A model generated the notes under the pieces. That model was not told the DNA's origin. It saw only the letters and a list, made by a program, of their open reading frames with translations, and did no database searches. Made by a program: the position numbers and the translations under genes. A stretch of DNA of 64,000 nt from Centropristis striata. Taxonomy: Eukaryota > Chordata > Actinopteri > Perciformes > Serranidae. The stretch is taken from contig NC_081532.1 of assembly GCF_030273125.1 (NCBI RefSeq), forward strand, positions 7,823,205 through 7,887,204, in the 5' to 3' direction. Shown in pieces: positions 1 to 9,142 of this stretch (the stretch's first letter is position 1; the number at the start of each line of letters is the position of its first letter).

Positions 1-214
1 CTGATGTTACATTGTAGGGATGTTTGCCAATCTAAGTAAGTATGGAGCCAAAAAATGTAAGTACATTTCTATATTCATGATGTAAAAAACAAGTATTTTA
101 TACAAAATTGGCTAAAACATGCAGAATCTCTGATGCCTTCATCAACAAATGAACCAAATCACTGATAAAAGAAGCAGTAAAATCCTTTAAGTTAACCCCC
201 AAAATACACTCAAT

Positions 215-528
215 GCAACCCTCTTATATGTTATATTTGCAACCTTTGTTCACATTTGCAACATTTCAAATTCTTTATTGAGCATGATAGTGTTTTGGGA
301 AAAAAAAACACATTTTATGTTGTTTTTTCTTTGTTTCTGTTGGGTTCAAACTGTTGATCCATGAAGTCAGGATTAAGAAATAATTATTAAGTCATATAGG
401 TGAGGTTGTGCTGAAAAAAAAATCGACCAACATGGCATTTAAACATTTTTTTCAGTGGCGTATACAGGCAGGATGAAAAGTATTCATAAATTGACAAAAT
501 AGTCCAAGACTCCATAGAGTTAAAGTAC
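215..528. repeat. Dispersed repeat, copy 1 of 2 in this window
   Basis: This stretch matches 54230-54488 in the same orientation. Shared blocks include GCAACCT..GTTCA.ATTTGCAACATTT, the run TTTGTTTCT.TTGGGTTCAA, and CATATAGGTGAGGT followed by a run of A. Similarity by eye is about 80 percent. Both copies end with a GAGGGTTAAAG-like motif within about 50 bp of a coding exon. No open frame and no clear terminal inverted repeats are visible, and I do not recognise the family. Confidence 0.6.
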
Positions 529-578
529 CACAGGTTTTCATGGTTTAATAACCTTAAAAACCGCTGTTCTTCCCACAG

Positions 579-1254
579 AGACGAGCAGCCAGCTGCCAAC
601 CTCACTAACGGGGTGGGCGGCTGCCACGCCATGCGTCTGGAGTGCTGGTCCTGCAGCCCGGTGAGGAGGAAGGGCTGTGGAGGAGACCGGGCCCTCCTGA
701 ACCAGCCGGCCCGTGACTGCGGCCACGCCTACTGCTCCCTCCTCACTCCTGACGCTGCAGCCTGGGGGGAGAACAGCGACTCAGGCCAGGGCACGTACAG
801 CCAGACCGGGAAAGGCACCAACGGGCTGGAGGCTCCTCACACCAGCCACAGCCTGGACGACTGCGAGACGGACCCGGACGACACCTCGGCCTTCGACTAC
901 TCCTCCGTCACCTCCTGCAGCCCTGACGGCACCCTGTGCAGGGAGATGCTGGGCAGCGGGGAGGATGAGGAGGACAGCCAGGTGCCGGTGCTGCTGAAGC
1001 CCTCGTACAGCCAGCAGCAGCAGCAGCAGCAGCAGAGGGAGGCTCCCAGAGAGAGGACTGTGTGTCTGAGGTGGCAGATCCCCAGATTAACCCCTCACCC
1101 TCCCCTGAGGAACACCGCTGGGCCGTGTGCAGAGGGGGCCACGCCGTGCCTCGTCAGCTCCTACGGGAAGAGGCTGGTCAGTGTCAGGAAGGGCTCGCCT
1201 CCTCTGCATCCAAAAAGTGCCTTCAGGCCCATCTGGGATGATCCATCCAAACAG
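579..1254 (+). CDS. Third-last coding exon of the ARHGEF33-like gene
   Basis: Acceptor TTCCCACAG precedes 579. The frame starts with one leftover base, then D-E-Q-P-A-A. The exon is 676 bp and ends on a codon boundary at P-S-K-Q before GTATTT. It encodes a cysteine-rich stretch, a Glu/Asp/Ser segment (SLDDCETDPDDTSAFDYSS) and a polyglutamine run. GC content is much higher than in the flanking introns, as expected for a coding exon. Confidence 0.8.
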
Positions 1255-4200
1255 GTATTTACATGATATATTTACAAATGGTAGATGGTAAATGGACCTG
1301 CACTTATATAGCGCTTTTCTAGTTGCTTTGCGACCACTCAAAGCGCTTTACACTACACACTGCGCTCACTCACCCTTTCACACACACATTCATGCTGGTG
1401 GCAGAGGCTACCCTAAACGGTGCCACCTGCCACCATTGGGAATTCATTCACACACCGGTGAACGCAGCATCGGGAGCAATTTGGGGTTCAGTATCTTGCT
1501 CAAGGATACTTCGACATGTAGGCTGCCATGGTCAGGGATCGAACCACCAACCCTTCGGTTGGGGGCCACCCGACTCTACCAACTGAGCCACAGCCGCCCA
1601 AAAACAAGCATTTTAGGTAACGCTTTATATTAAGGTCCTTGTAATAACCATTAATTAACAATTAATAAGGCCCTTGTAAGTCATTACAAGATGCTTATTA
1701 ACATTATTGTGTGTTTATAAGCTTATGTAAGTGTTAATAATGGCATTACAAACACCCATGACCCACCCATTATGTCTTTGCCATGCCTTTATTAAACTTA
1801 TTTTGTTTGCTTATTGGTATTAAAATATACTTTATTGCTCATCTATTATAAGTTAACTATAAGTTAACTATGCTTTTTGCAACTACCGGATCTAAAGCGA
1901 GAACAATGCCTTATTACCTGTTGATTAATGGTTATTAAGGACCTTATTATAAAGCGTTACCGCATTTTACAAGGACTTTCACAGTAAATTTTCAAGCTTT
2001 TCCAGGATCTTACACCTGTTTTAAGTTGCATGTTTTAGATGAGTACTTACATACTAAAAGAGTTTTATATAAAAACTCTTATATTTATTATATCTTTTAT
2101 AAAAGATTTCGTTTAACCATACCAACAGTGATGGTATTACACTTTTAGGAGGAACGGTCTTCATTTCAGATAGGCTACTCATTATTTTTTACATTGAACA
2201 TGTGATTATCTATAGTCTATAGATGGATATAGTCAGATTGCAAGAGAAATACAGTAAGAATTTCAAGCATTTACAAGCACTTTATCCAAAATCCAAGCAC
2301 TTTTTAAAACTTGAAAATACAACATTTATTCAAATGCTTATTTTAAATTCAAGCATTTTCAATGACTTCAAGCACCCGTACGAACCCTGATACACGGGTA
2401 CTGAGAAAAAATAGCAACAGTAGTTGTGTTTCCATCAACAAATTCCTATGTGCATAGGAAACGGCTTGATGAAAAACACCAAAATTCCATAAAACTTTCG
2501 AAATGTACAGAAAAGTTTTTACGCAAGTTGGTTTTTGTATTTTCGAAAAATTGTTAAACGTTAGATGGAAAAGCTTTTTCCAAATAAGTTCGGACGTAGC
2601 GAACATTTAACCCACATCAGCTGTTTCCGCTCTGCCGAAAACCCAAAAAGAAGAAGAAGTTGTTTCCAGTGTCTGCGTCTTCAATCTATTTTCTCTCGTT
2701 GTTGGCCAAAGTTGTCCAATTATCAACCTCTTTTTTTGTTGTTGTTGTTTTTCTCGTGCAATCTCTTCTTCTTCTACGGTTTACTGACAGCTTAGCAGCC
2801 TACAGCAACATATTACCCCGCCATCTTCTGACCAAAGTCCATTTATGCAGCTTTTTTTATTAGCTTTAAACCAGTTAATAGAAACTTCCCGAATTCACAT
2901 TTTCTTTAATGCGACATTCCAAAATTTCACTTCAAAATCAGTTTGACATGGCTAGTAAGTTTTCAAGCAAAAAATTTAATTTGGCATTGAATAATGAAAC
3001 ATTGGCACTAAAAATATAATCTTTTTTTCCCCTCATGTCCCTCTTTAGTCCTGCTAGTTAGTTAATTCTTGTCTAATTTGTGGTCAGTTAAACAAGTAAA
3101 ACCAACAACACAGCAGTTAATGCGTTATAATGGCTTTCATCTTATGGAAGTTCACCCTAAGGAGGATTTGATAAGATGACTGACGTCCAGAGCAGCTCAC
3201 GAAACTCAGATCAAACTGTCAAACTATGCAGTGCTGATCCAATATGAATCAAGAATGTGTAACTCCTATTTCAGCAGACATTCTAGTATTCTGTTTATCC
3301 ATCACTTTGTGACCAGGCCGCCATATCTTTCCTGCTTGAAAATGTACCAAGCACTGTCCCAGTTACAGGACAACATGGTGCATTGTGTGAACGGTACAGC
3401 GGTCTGATGACTTTGAAAATAGTGCAGTGTAGTGAACTAGGCAATAGTGGTGACCAGGGCCGGCTCTACACTGGGGCAAGAGGGAGCAGAGCCCCCTGAA
3501 ATAAATGTCTTGCCCCCTCAAATCAAAATTTGATTATTATTTTTAATATACTCACAAAATTAATATACATTACAATCTGACAAAATTATCTGCAGTAGCG
3601 GAAAAATCCCCTGAAAAAGGGACACACGATAGTTGAAATCTGGATGAAGGATGTTTTATTTTATTAATTTATTTTATTTTTATTTTTCAGTTCCCCTCCC
3701 CTGAGGGATTGCCACCTTATTGTGGTCGGGGGTTTGCGTGCCTCAGTGACCTTTAGAGCTAAACCAGCAGGAGCTTAGGCTGAACAGAAGATACAAAAGT
3801 GGCGTCGCGTCTTCACTTTTTTTATTCCTCGTTTAGACGAGCATTTTCGGGAGGAAGTCTGCGTGCATACGGTGACGCAAAAGTGTGTGAAATTCGATTG
3901 TATGCAGCCAGGCGGCATCACTTAAAGAGATAAGAGCATCTTTGGGCATGCAGAAGTTTTCACGCCACACATTTTCATCAGTTACTCCTTCCACAAAGTT
4001 ATCCACCATCCACTAGATCTCCCAGGTCTCGTTCACAGCCGTCTGGCTTGCCTCCGACGAATTGCTGCATCCAAAATGTGATAGAGGTAATTCCAGATCC
4101 TTCTCTGTTCACTAATACTATCTGTACAGATCCTGTACATTTGGTGGAAAGACTCCTGTAAGTTTATTAGAGCTGCCAGAGCAGCATGAAGGTCCGACGC

Positions 4201-5152
4201 ATGGAAATAATCCCACGTTTGTTTATTTTCCTGTACTGGAGCATGTATGTGACGTAAACACATACGTGACGTGAGCAGATCAGATCAGAGTTTTGCGTCT
4301 TGTCAGTGTAGACGGACACGCTACGGCGGAGCGTATTTAACTTTTCCACTTTGGAAGGTGGTTTCAGATTTTTGCGTCTTTAAGCCCCAAAAACGCCGTC
4401 ACTGTCTAAAGGAAAGGCACTTCCGATAAAATATTTTGTCGTTTTACCCGCGAGCGTCCTCGTGTAAACGGGGCCTTAGTCTTCAGGTGGGACACCTGGA
4501 CAGGTCTGAATCTAGAGGCCTGACAAAGTGCAATCCACTTCTCCAGGTTGGGGTTGGACACATAGAACAATGAAGAAAGCATCGTTACTATAAGCAAAGA
4601 CAAAAAAGTGCTGGAGCATGATGTGTACACATGATGCCCCCTTCACAGTCCTGACTGCCCCCTCATATATGCTGCCTGGAACCGGCCCTGGTGGTGACTA
4701 ATGCTCATGTGAAAAAATAATTAGAATATTTCTTCATGAACTGATTCCATATCTTGACTACTCTCTGCAGCCCTGTCTCCTTGTCACCACTCTAACCTCC
4801 TGTCTGTATATCTACATCACTTCATGCAGCAGGCGGATTCAGCTCCAGAGAAAGACAACAGACAAGGCTTCATACCGATTCAAGCCCAGAGGCAAAGCTT
4901 TCAGAATTTCAACCCGAGCAGAGAAAATCTGAGGTAAGTCTCTTCATCAGTGCTGACATTTAAACTACTCTAATCACAGGATAGTGACACAGAACGTCAG
5001 AGCTGACAATATGATTTTTTTTACCTGTTGCATCTCTTCATGTCTTCAGACCAGGCCTGCCTCAGCAGAGAGGGAACCACGCAGCAGCCATGAGCGGTGG
5101 AGGATTGTGGGACGACAGTGAGGACAGCGAGGGACCCTGCAGCACAGTTTGA
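579..5152 (+). CDS. 3' end of an ARHGEF33-like gene (three last coding exons; 5' part outside window)
   Basis: Three exons join in frame: 579-1254, 4830-4933 and 5050-5152, with acceptors CCCACAG, CATGCAG and TCTTCAG, donors GTATTT and GTAAGT, and a TGA stop at 5150-5152. The visible tail is about 293 residues. It is low in hydrophobic content and probably disordered, with an acidic Asp/Ser patch, eight glutamines in a row, and a C-terminus reading GLWDDSEDSEGPCSTV. The last residues S-T-V fit a class I PDZ ligand (S/T-x-hydrophobic). No catalytic domain lies in the window. I do not recognise the protein by sequence alone. The name rests on context: the gene is + strand and tail-to-tail with sos2, as ARHGEF33 is with SOS1 in human, so an ohnolog of the ARHGEF33-SOS block is the simplest idea. 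Another gene is possible. Confidence 0.5.
1012..1035 (+). repeat. In-frame (CAG)8 polyglutamine tract
   Basis: Eight consecutive CAG codons lie in the reading frame of the large exon, between P-S-Y-S and R-E-A-P. A pure codon repeat like this may vary in length between individuals. Confidence 0.9.
1277..1600 (-). mobile_element. tRNA-derived SINE
   Basis: Read on the minus strand, the head at about 1600 has a tRNA-like A box (TGGCTCAGTTGGTAGAG) and a B box (GGTTCGATCCC). It is followed by a body containing the motifs AAAGCGCTTTGAGTGGTCG and AGCGCTATATAAGTGCA. The layout is that of a pol III SINE of a type very common in teleost introns. It starts about 20 bp after the donor of the large exon. 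Confidence 0.8.
1617..1961. mobile_element. hAT-type MITE with perfect 8-bp target duplication
   Basis: The ends are inverted: GGTAACGCTTTATATTAAGG at the left and the complement, CTTATTATAAAGCGTTACC, at the right, with further pairing inward (TAATAACCATTAAT / ATTAATGGTTATTA). GCATTTTA occurs directly before (1609-1616) and directly after (1962-1969). An 8-bp duplication fits the hAT superfamily. It has no coding capacity. It lies in the intron 1255-4829. Confidence 0.85.
1970..3446. other. Intron sequence of the ARHGEF33-like gene, AT-rich
   Basis: No exon is visible here. The segment near 2416-2470, with GTGTTTCCATCAACAAA, resembles 18246-18270 (GTGTTTCCATTCAAATG) in sos2 intron 8, so an old shared repeat is possible. 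I saw no clear ends. Confidence 0.4.
3455..4690. mobile_element. hAT-type non-autonomous transposon with perfect 8-bp target duplication
   Basis: The left end is CAGGGCCGGCTCTACACTGG and the right end is the inverted ACCGGCCCTG. GTGGTGAC sits directly outside both ends (3447-3454 and 4691-4698). Ends starting CAGGG and an 8-bp duplication fit hAT. The outer parts are rich in GCCCCCT blocks. The middle (about 3790-4477) has other end-like sequences: CGTTTAGACGAGCATTTTCG, and the complement of GGCCCCGTTTACACGAGGAC. A second element therefore seems nested inside. No transposase frame is seen. Confidence 0.85.
4830..4933 (+). CDS. Second-last coding exon of the ARHGEF33-like gene
   Basis: Acceptor TTCATGCAG and donor CTGAG/GTAAGT. 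The 104 bp encode Q-A-D-S-A-P-E-K-D-N-R and end E-N-L plus two bases of an arginine codon that the last exon completes. The start could be three bases later (CAGCAG), which would drop one glutamine. Confidence 0.75.
5050..5152 (+). CDS. Last coding exon of the ARHGEF33-like gene, ending -CSTV
   Basis: Acceptor TGTCTTCAG. The frame opens R-P-G-L-P-Q-Q-R and closes G-P-C-S-T-V-stop. The acidic block W-D-D-S-E-D-S-E followed by a free -STV resembles a casein kinase 2 target next to a PDZ ligand. That reading is an inference from motif shape. Confidence 0.75.
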
Positions 5153-5395
5153 CCCCCCAGAGAGAGAAGAGGACTAAAGAAAACTGTTGCTCACAAAACT
5201 TTAAAGTTTCAACCAAACGTGAGCCCAGTTGTGATTTCTCTGATGGATAAAGTTTCCCCAAAAAGGCCGTGACAGCAACAGGAATGCATGAGTGACAAAT
5301 CAGTGACCCGGAAATAATTTGTTTGTTCTGTTAAAGATGAACCGTTGGCTGTTGACATTTTTACTTGTGGGATTAAAATAAGAGAGCGACATATA
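5153..5395 (+). other. Probable 3'UTR with a poly(A) signal
   Basis: Sequence after the stop. ATTAAA at 5372-5377 is a common variant polyadenylation signal about 220 bp after the stop. The true cleavage site cannot be seen. Confidence 0.45.
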
Positions 5396-5615
5396 CAGTA
5401 CTGTGTCTTAGGCAGGTATGAAAAAAAGCTGTAAAATAAGAATGCTTTAAAAAACAGAAATGTTAATAGTTAATTTGTATCAATTAACAAAATGCAAAGT
5501 GAGTGAAGAAGAAAAATCTAAATTAAATCTATATTTGGTGTGACCACCCTTTGCCTTCAAACCAGCATCAATTCTTCTAGGCATTTTTTCACACCTGCAA
5601 AAAAGCACAGTACTG
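5396..5615. mobile_element. Tc1/mariner-like deletion derivative
   Basis: Inverted ends CAGTACTGTG (left) and CACAGTACTG (right) are each flanked by TA, the Tc1/mariner target. The inside includes TTGGTGTGACCACCCTTTGC, which I recall from a repeat widespread in fish. At 220 bp it is too short for a transposase. Confidence 0.8.
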
Positions 5616-5917
5616 TATATCTGAGAAAATCTTTATAATCTTTTTAAACACAGGTTGCATTAAATACTGAAGCATTTCCTAGCAGATTCACATCTGAAAA
5701 CCCCCACGTAAAAGAAATATTCCAGACTATATTGTTTCTAAACTGGATGTGAGATGGTAACATGTGAAGGCATCAATGTCCAGCTAAAGAAAAGGTACCA
5801 AGTCATAATAAATACATTTAATTTATAATTTCTCAATCATTTCTACTTACCCAGCTGCCCAAAGTAAAAGAAAAAACGAGAGAAATGAGTAGTTCAGTAC
5901 AAAATAAGACTGGGTGA
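5616..5917. other. Spacer between the two tail-to-tail genes
   Basis: AT-rich, with no frame or repeat that I can name. The ends of the two transcripts probably lie on either side. Confidence 0.4.
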
Positions 5918-7291
5918 TTTATTAATCTCATCAAGACCATTAATACAAAGCAGTTAAAAGGCCACATACCATCAAATAAACCGACTGCTGGATCAAGCTG
6001 TTACAGTGCCTCCAGAGGAAAACCAATCTGTTATTCTGTCGGGGCTGGGGTTAAAAAAAAAAAAAAAAACGAAAACTCAACAAAACAAACAAACATGGAA
6101 AACAAAAATTTGGCAAACATAACCCCACCAATACTGGCTTGGGAAACTCGGGGAAGTGGACAGAACATGAGCGACGACAGTGAAGTGATTTGACTTCAGC
6201 TGTCGCTTAAAAATCCTCCAAAACTCCGCTTTTATCTCTAGTTTGATCAGACGTTTAATCATCCGTCATCATGTGCACAAAACACAGCAAGAGGAGGAGG
6301 ATGAGGAGAGAAAAGGGCACGAGTGATTTTTTTTTTTTTGCTGAAATCCAGCTCGTGGTGGTCAGACATCCTCAGGTGTTTGTGTCTTTTATACACATCA
6401 TGGGGATAAAAGTGAGGCGGTAGACTCGTGTTTTTCTGCCCTGATCCATGTAGAAAGTGAGTTTGAACAGTTGCATAGGACCATTGCATTTACAAACATG
6501 ACCTATAACAACTGTGGCTCTTCAACAGTACAGCCTAAAGTGCACAAAGTGTGTTTCTCAGAAAACAAAAAAAAAGTCCAATTCTTCACTATGCTCAAAT
6601 ACTCGCAACTGAATATAGGTCCGTGTATATTCAACTGCAACTTTAATACAATTCCAACCTCTGTTTAATGAGTGTTAGCATTAAAAAATCTTTGAAAAGG
6701 AGAAAAAGGCAATTAGTAGGATGTACAAAGTGAAGCACACGTCTAGGTAAGTGCTTGGCATATTGAACTGTATTTTTTTTTTTCATTGCTTTAAAACAGC
6801 TAAGGGGCAGGGAAGAAAAAATGGCTTTCCTCAGTTAATACTCCCAGTGTTTCAACTGGAGATTGTCTGTAAGTAAGTTAGTGACAGTGACCTGTTTTTT
6901 TCTTATTTTGTTTTTGTTTTTTTAGTTTTTTTTATCCGACTGTAGCAGCATTGGATTATTAGGCAATATTTGACTGAACAGATGCGGATGAGGGTACAAT
7001 ACAACAGGGGAAAAAAAACTTGTCACTTTATACAAATTATTTAGTTAGTGTATACATGTTATATATACACAGTATCCACAAACATGTACAATTTCATAGT
7101 GTATAGCTTTGTTCTAAACATTACATAGGCAACTTTATTTTTTAGCATTTTAGACACCATTTGCTTATTTCTGTAAAGTAGAAAACAAAATAAAAGGCAC
7201 ATCTGAGCATGATGCATGGATTATTTCAGTCTTTCCAAAGTGAAACAAAAATGTTTTCAAGCAGAAAAAAGGAAAAAGAGACAGAAAGAAG

Positions 7292-7322
<31 letters not shown>

Positions 7323-8632
7323 TGGGTTAAAAAGTTCCTCTTTTTCATGGGTTTTTAGGTATTTTGAGCAGCCACTGGGGGGAGCTGACCCAGCTCTGGT
7401 GGGAGGTTGCGTGCTTGCAGTGCTGAGTTTTAATACCAATGAAGAAGAGTTAGTCATGGGAGAGGGGAGGGGGGGGGGGCTTTAGGAGAGGAGCACAGTG
7501 TCAAGACAGCAGCGCACGTCTATAAGGGGATCGGTTAAGACATCAGCTTTCGAAGAGATGGAGAGAAAAACTTGTGTCTCTTCTATTTTCCTCGTCTTCG
7601 TCCTGGATCGGTGCTGTTTGATATCGTGGCGGACCTCCCTCTGTCGCACGCCGCTGAGGGATATTCTCGATCGAAACCTGCTGACTTTGCCCAAACTCGA
7701 TGTGCAAATGGAGTGTTCTCGGCTCTCGCTGTCCCGTCCGGGCCGAGAGGACTGGAGCCTGGGGTCAGAGGTCACCGCTGTTGGATTTCTTTTTTAAAGG
7801 CAACGTTTTGTGGCTGCGGAGAGGCCTGTCTTCAGATAAAAAAACAGTCAGACAGTTTGACTCTTTACGTTTTTACAGTCACAGTGTACAGTTGAGATAC
7901 AAGGTGGGGGATTCAGTGTCGCCTCCTTTATGAGTTTCTTTTAATGTCACATTTGTTTAAAAAAAAAAAAAAAAAAGAAAGAAAATCCCTTATCCCCCTG
8001 CATAAAATAAGACTTTGGCAACTGTTTGTTTATCAATTCGTAGGAAAAACAAGTCAATGGAAATGTCTGCTGCTCACAGTCGCTGTGAAAGAGCTACGTC
8101 TCAGTGGATCGTTGAGGAGGAGAGAGGTTTTAAAAATCTGTGAGCTGCAGCAGGACTCCAGATGATGTCAATGCCCAAAGAAACAAAGCATGACATTTGA
8201 GGCTACAAAGTCCAAGGCCCCCCACATTCCCCCCACCCCGACAGAGGAGTGGGACGTGGGGTTAAGTGTAAGTTTGAGGGGTGAGAACTTTTATCAGGAG
8301 CAGACGGTCCCGCTCCGTACAGAACAAACCGACACAAACACTCGACTCCTTGTTGTTTATTAGCTGGCACACCGGTGAGGGTTTCTCATTGGCACAGAGG
8401 GTTTATGATGAAGGCGGAGCTACTGATCCCCTGAGAGGCACAGCGGGGGGGGGTTGTGATTGGTCGATGCAGAGGGCGGGTGGGTGGAGTTAAGAGTGGT
8501 GTGTGGAGCAGTGTTATTCTTTCTGATCAGTAGCTTTGAGTCCACTGTGTCGTAGTTTGCAGGAGACAGTTTGAAGTTTGCATTCAAGATCACCTCTAGG
8601 TGTTTAAAAAAAACAAACAAAAACACGCAGAC
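5918..8632 (-). other. Probable long 3'UTR of sos2
   Basis: The region directly follows the sos2 stop. On the minus strand AATAAA (plus TTTATT at 5918-5923) could end the transcript, giving a 3'UTR of about 2.7 kb. No exon or transposon ends are seen. It holds A/T runs, a trinucleotide repeat at 7286-7320 and a GC-richer, repeat-free part at about 7480-7800. Transcript evidence is needed to fix the true end. Confidence 0.45.
7286..7320. repeat. (GAA)n microsatellite in the probable sos2 3'UTR
   Basis: About eleven GAA units, preceded by purine-rich sequence from 7262. In the sos2 transcript it would read as a UUC tract. Confidence 0.9.
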
Positions 8633-9142
8633 TCACTGGCTGCTGTCGGTGTTCTCCACCAATGAGAGGCCTTGTAGCGGCGGCTGCAGCAGCAGCTCCC
8701 TTTTGTATGTCTTTGGTGGGAGTTTGGGGAGTTGTGGGCTGGAGTTGTGGCGCGGGGGGACAGGTGGAGCCGTGATGGAGACAGGAAGAGGGTAGAGGCT
8801 GTTCTGGCTGGCGCTGAGCGGGCAGCTCCGCCTGGGGATGCGCGGAGACGGCGTGCTGGGCGGGGTGTTGGGGGAGCTGGGGGAGCTGCCGAAGTCCCAG
8901 TGGTATCGGCCCACGGGGGAAGGCTGCATGTTGACGGGGTAGTTGATGAAGATCTCAGGGGGCCGCTGGGGCACCGGGGGAGGCGTGTCGGGCAGAGGGT
9001 CGCGGGGTGGCGGAGGAGGAGGGCTGGGCAGGGGGCCATCCATCGGGGGGCCGTTGTAGAGCAGCGGTCGAGGCTGGTTCCTGGGCAGAGGAGGGGGCAG
9101 CCGCGGAGGGATGGCTGGCGGGCTGTCGGACCTGGAGCTCAG
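8633..9142 (-). CDS. sos2: sos2 coding exon 23: proline-rich tail and stop
   Basis: Residues about 1166-1334. Acceptor GTGTCCCAG. Contains SPPAIPPR, PPPLPRNQPR, PRDPLPDTPPPVPQRPP and PPVPPRHNSSPQLPKLPPK, all SH3-ligand-like. On the plus strand the same bases give a long open frame (8732-9235) that is a shadow of the GC-rich exon. Confidence 0.95.
   Translation of the reverse strand: MSSRSDSPPAIPPRLPPPLPRNQPRPLLYNGPPMDGPLPSPPPPPPRDPLPDTPPPVPQRPPEIFINYPVNMQPSPVGRYHWDFGSSPSSPNTPPSTPSPRIPRRSCPLSASQNSLYPLPVSITAPPVPPRHNSSPQLPKLPPKTYKRELLLQPPLQGLSLVENTDSSQ

Noticed and set aside
1541..1602. tRNA gene on the minus strand
   Set aside because: The A and B boxes belong to a SINE head; the arms do not form a full tRNA and a SINE body follows.
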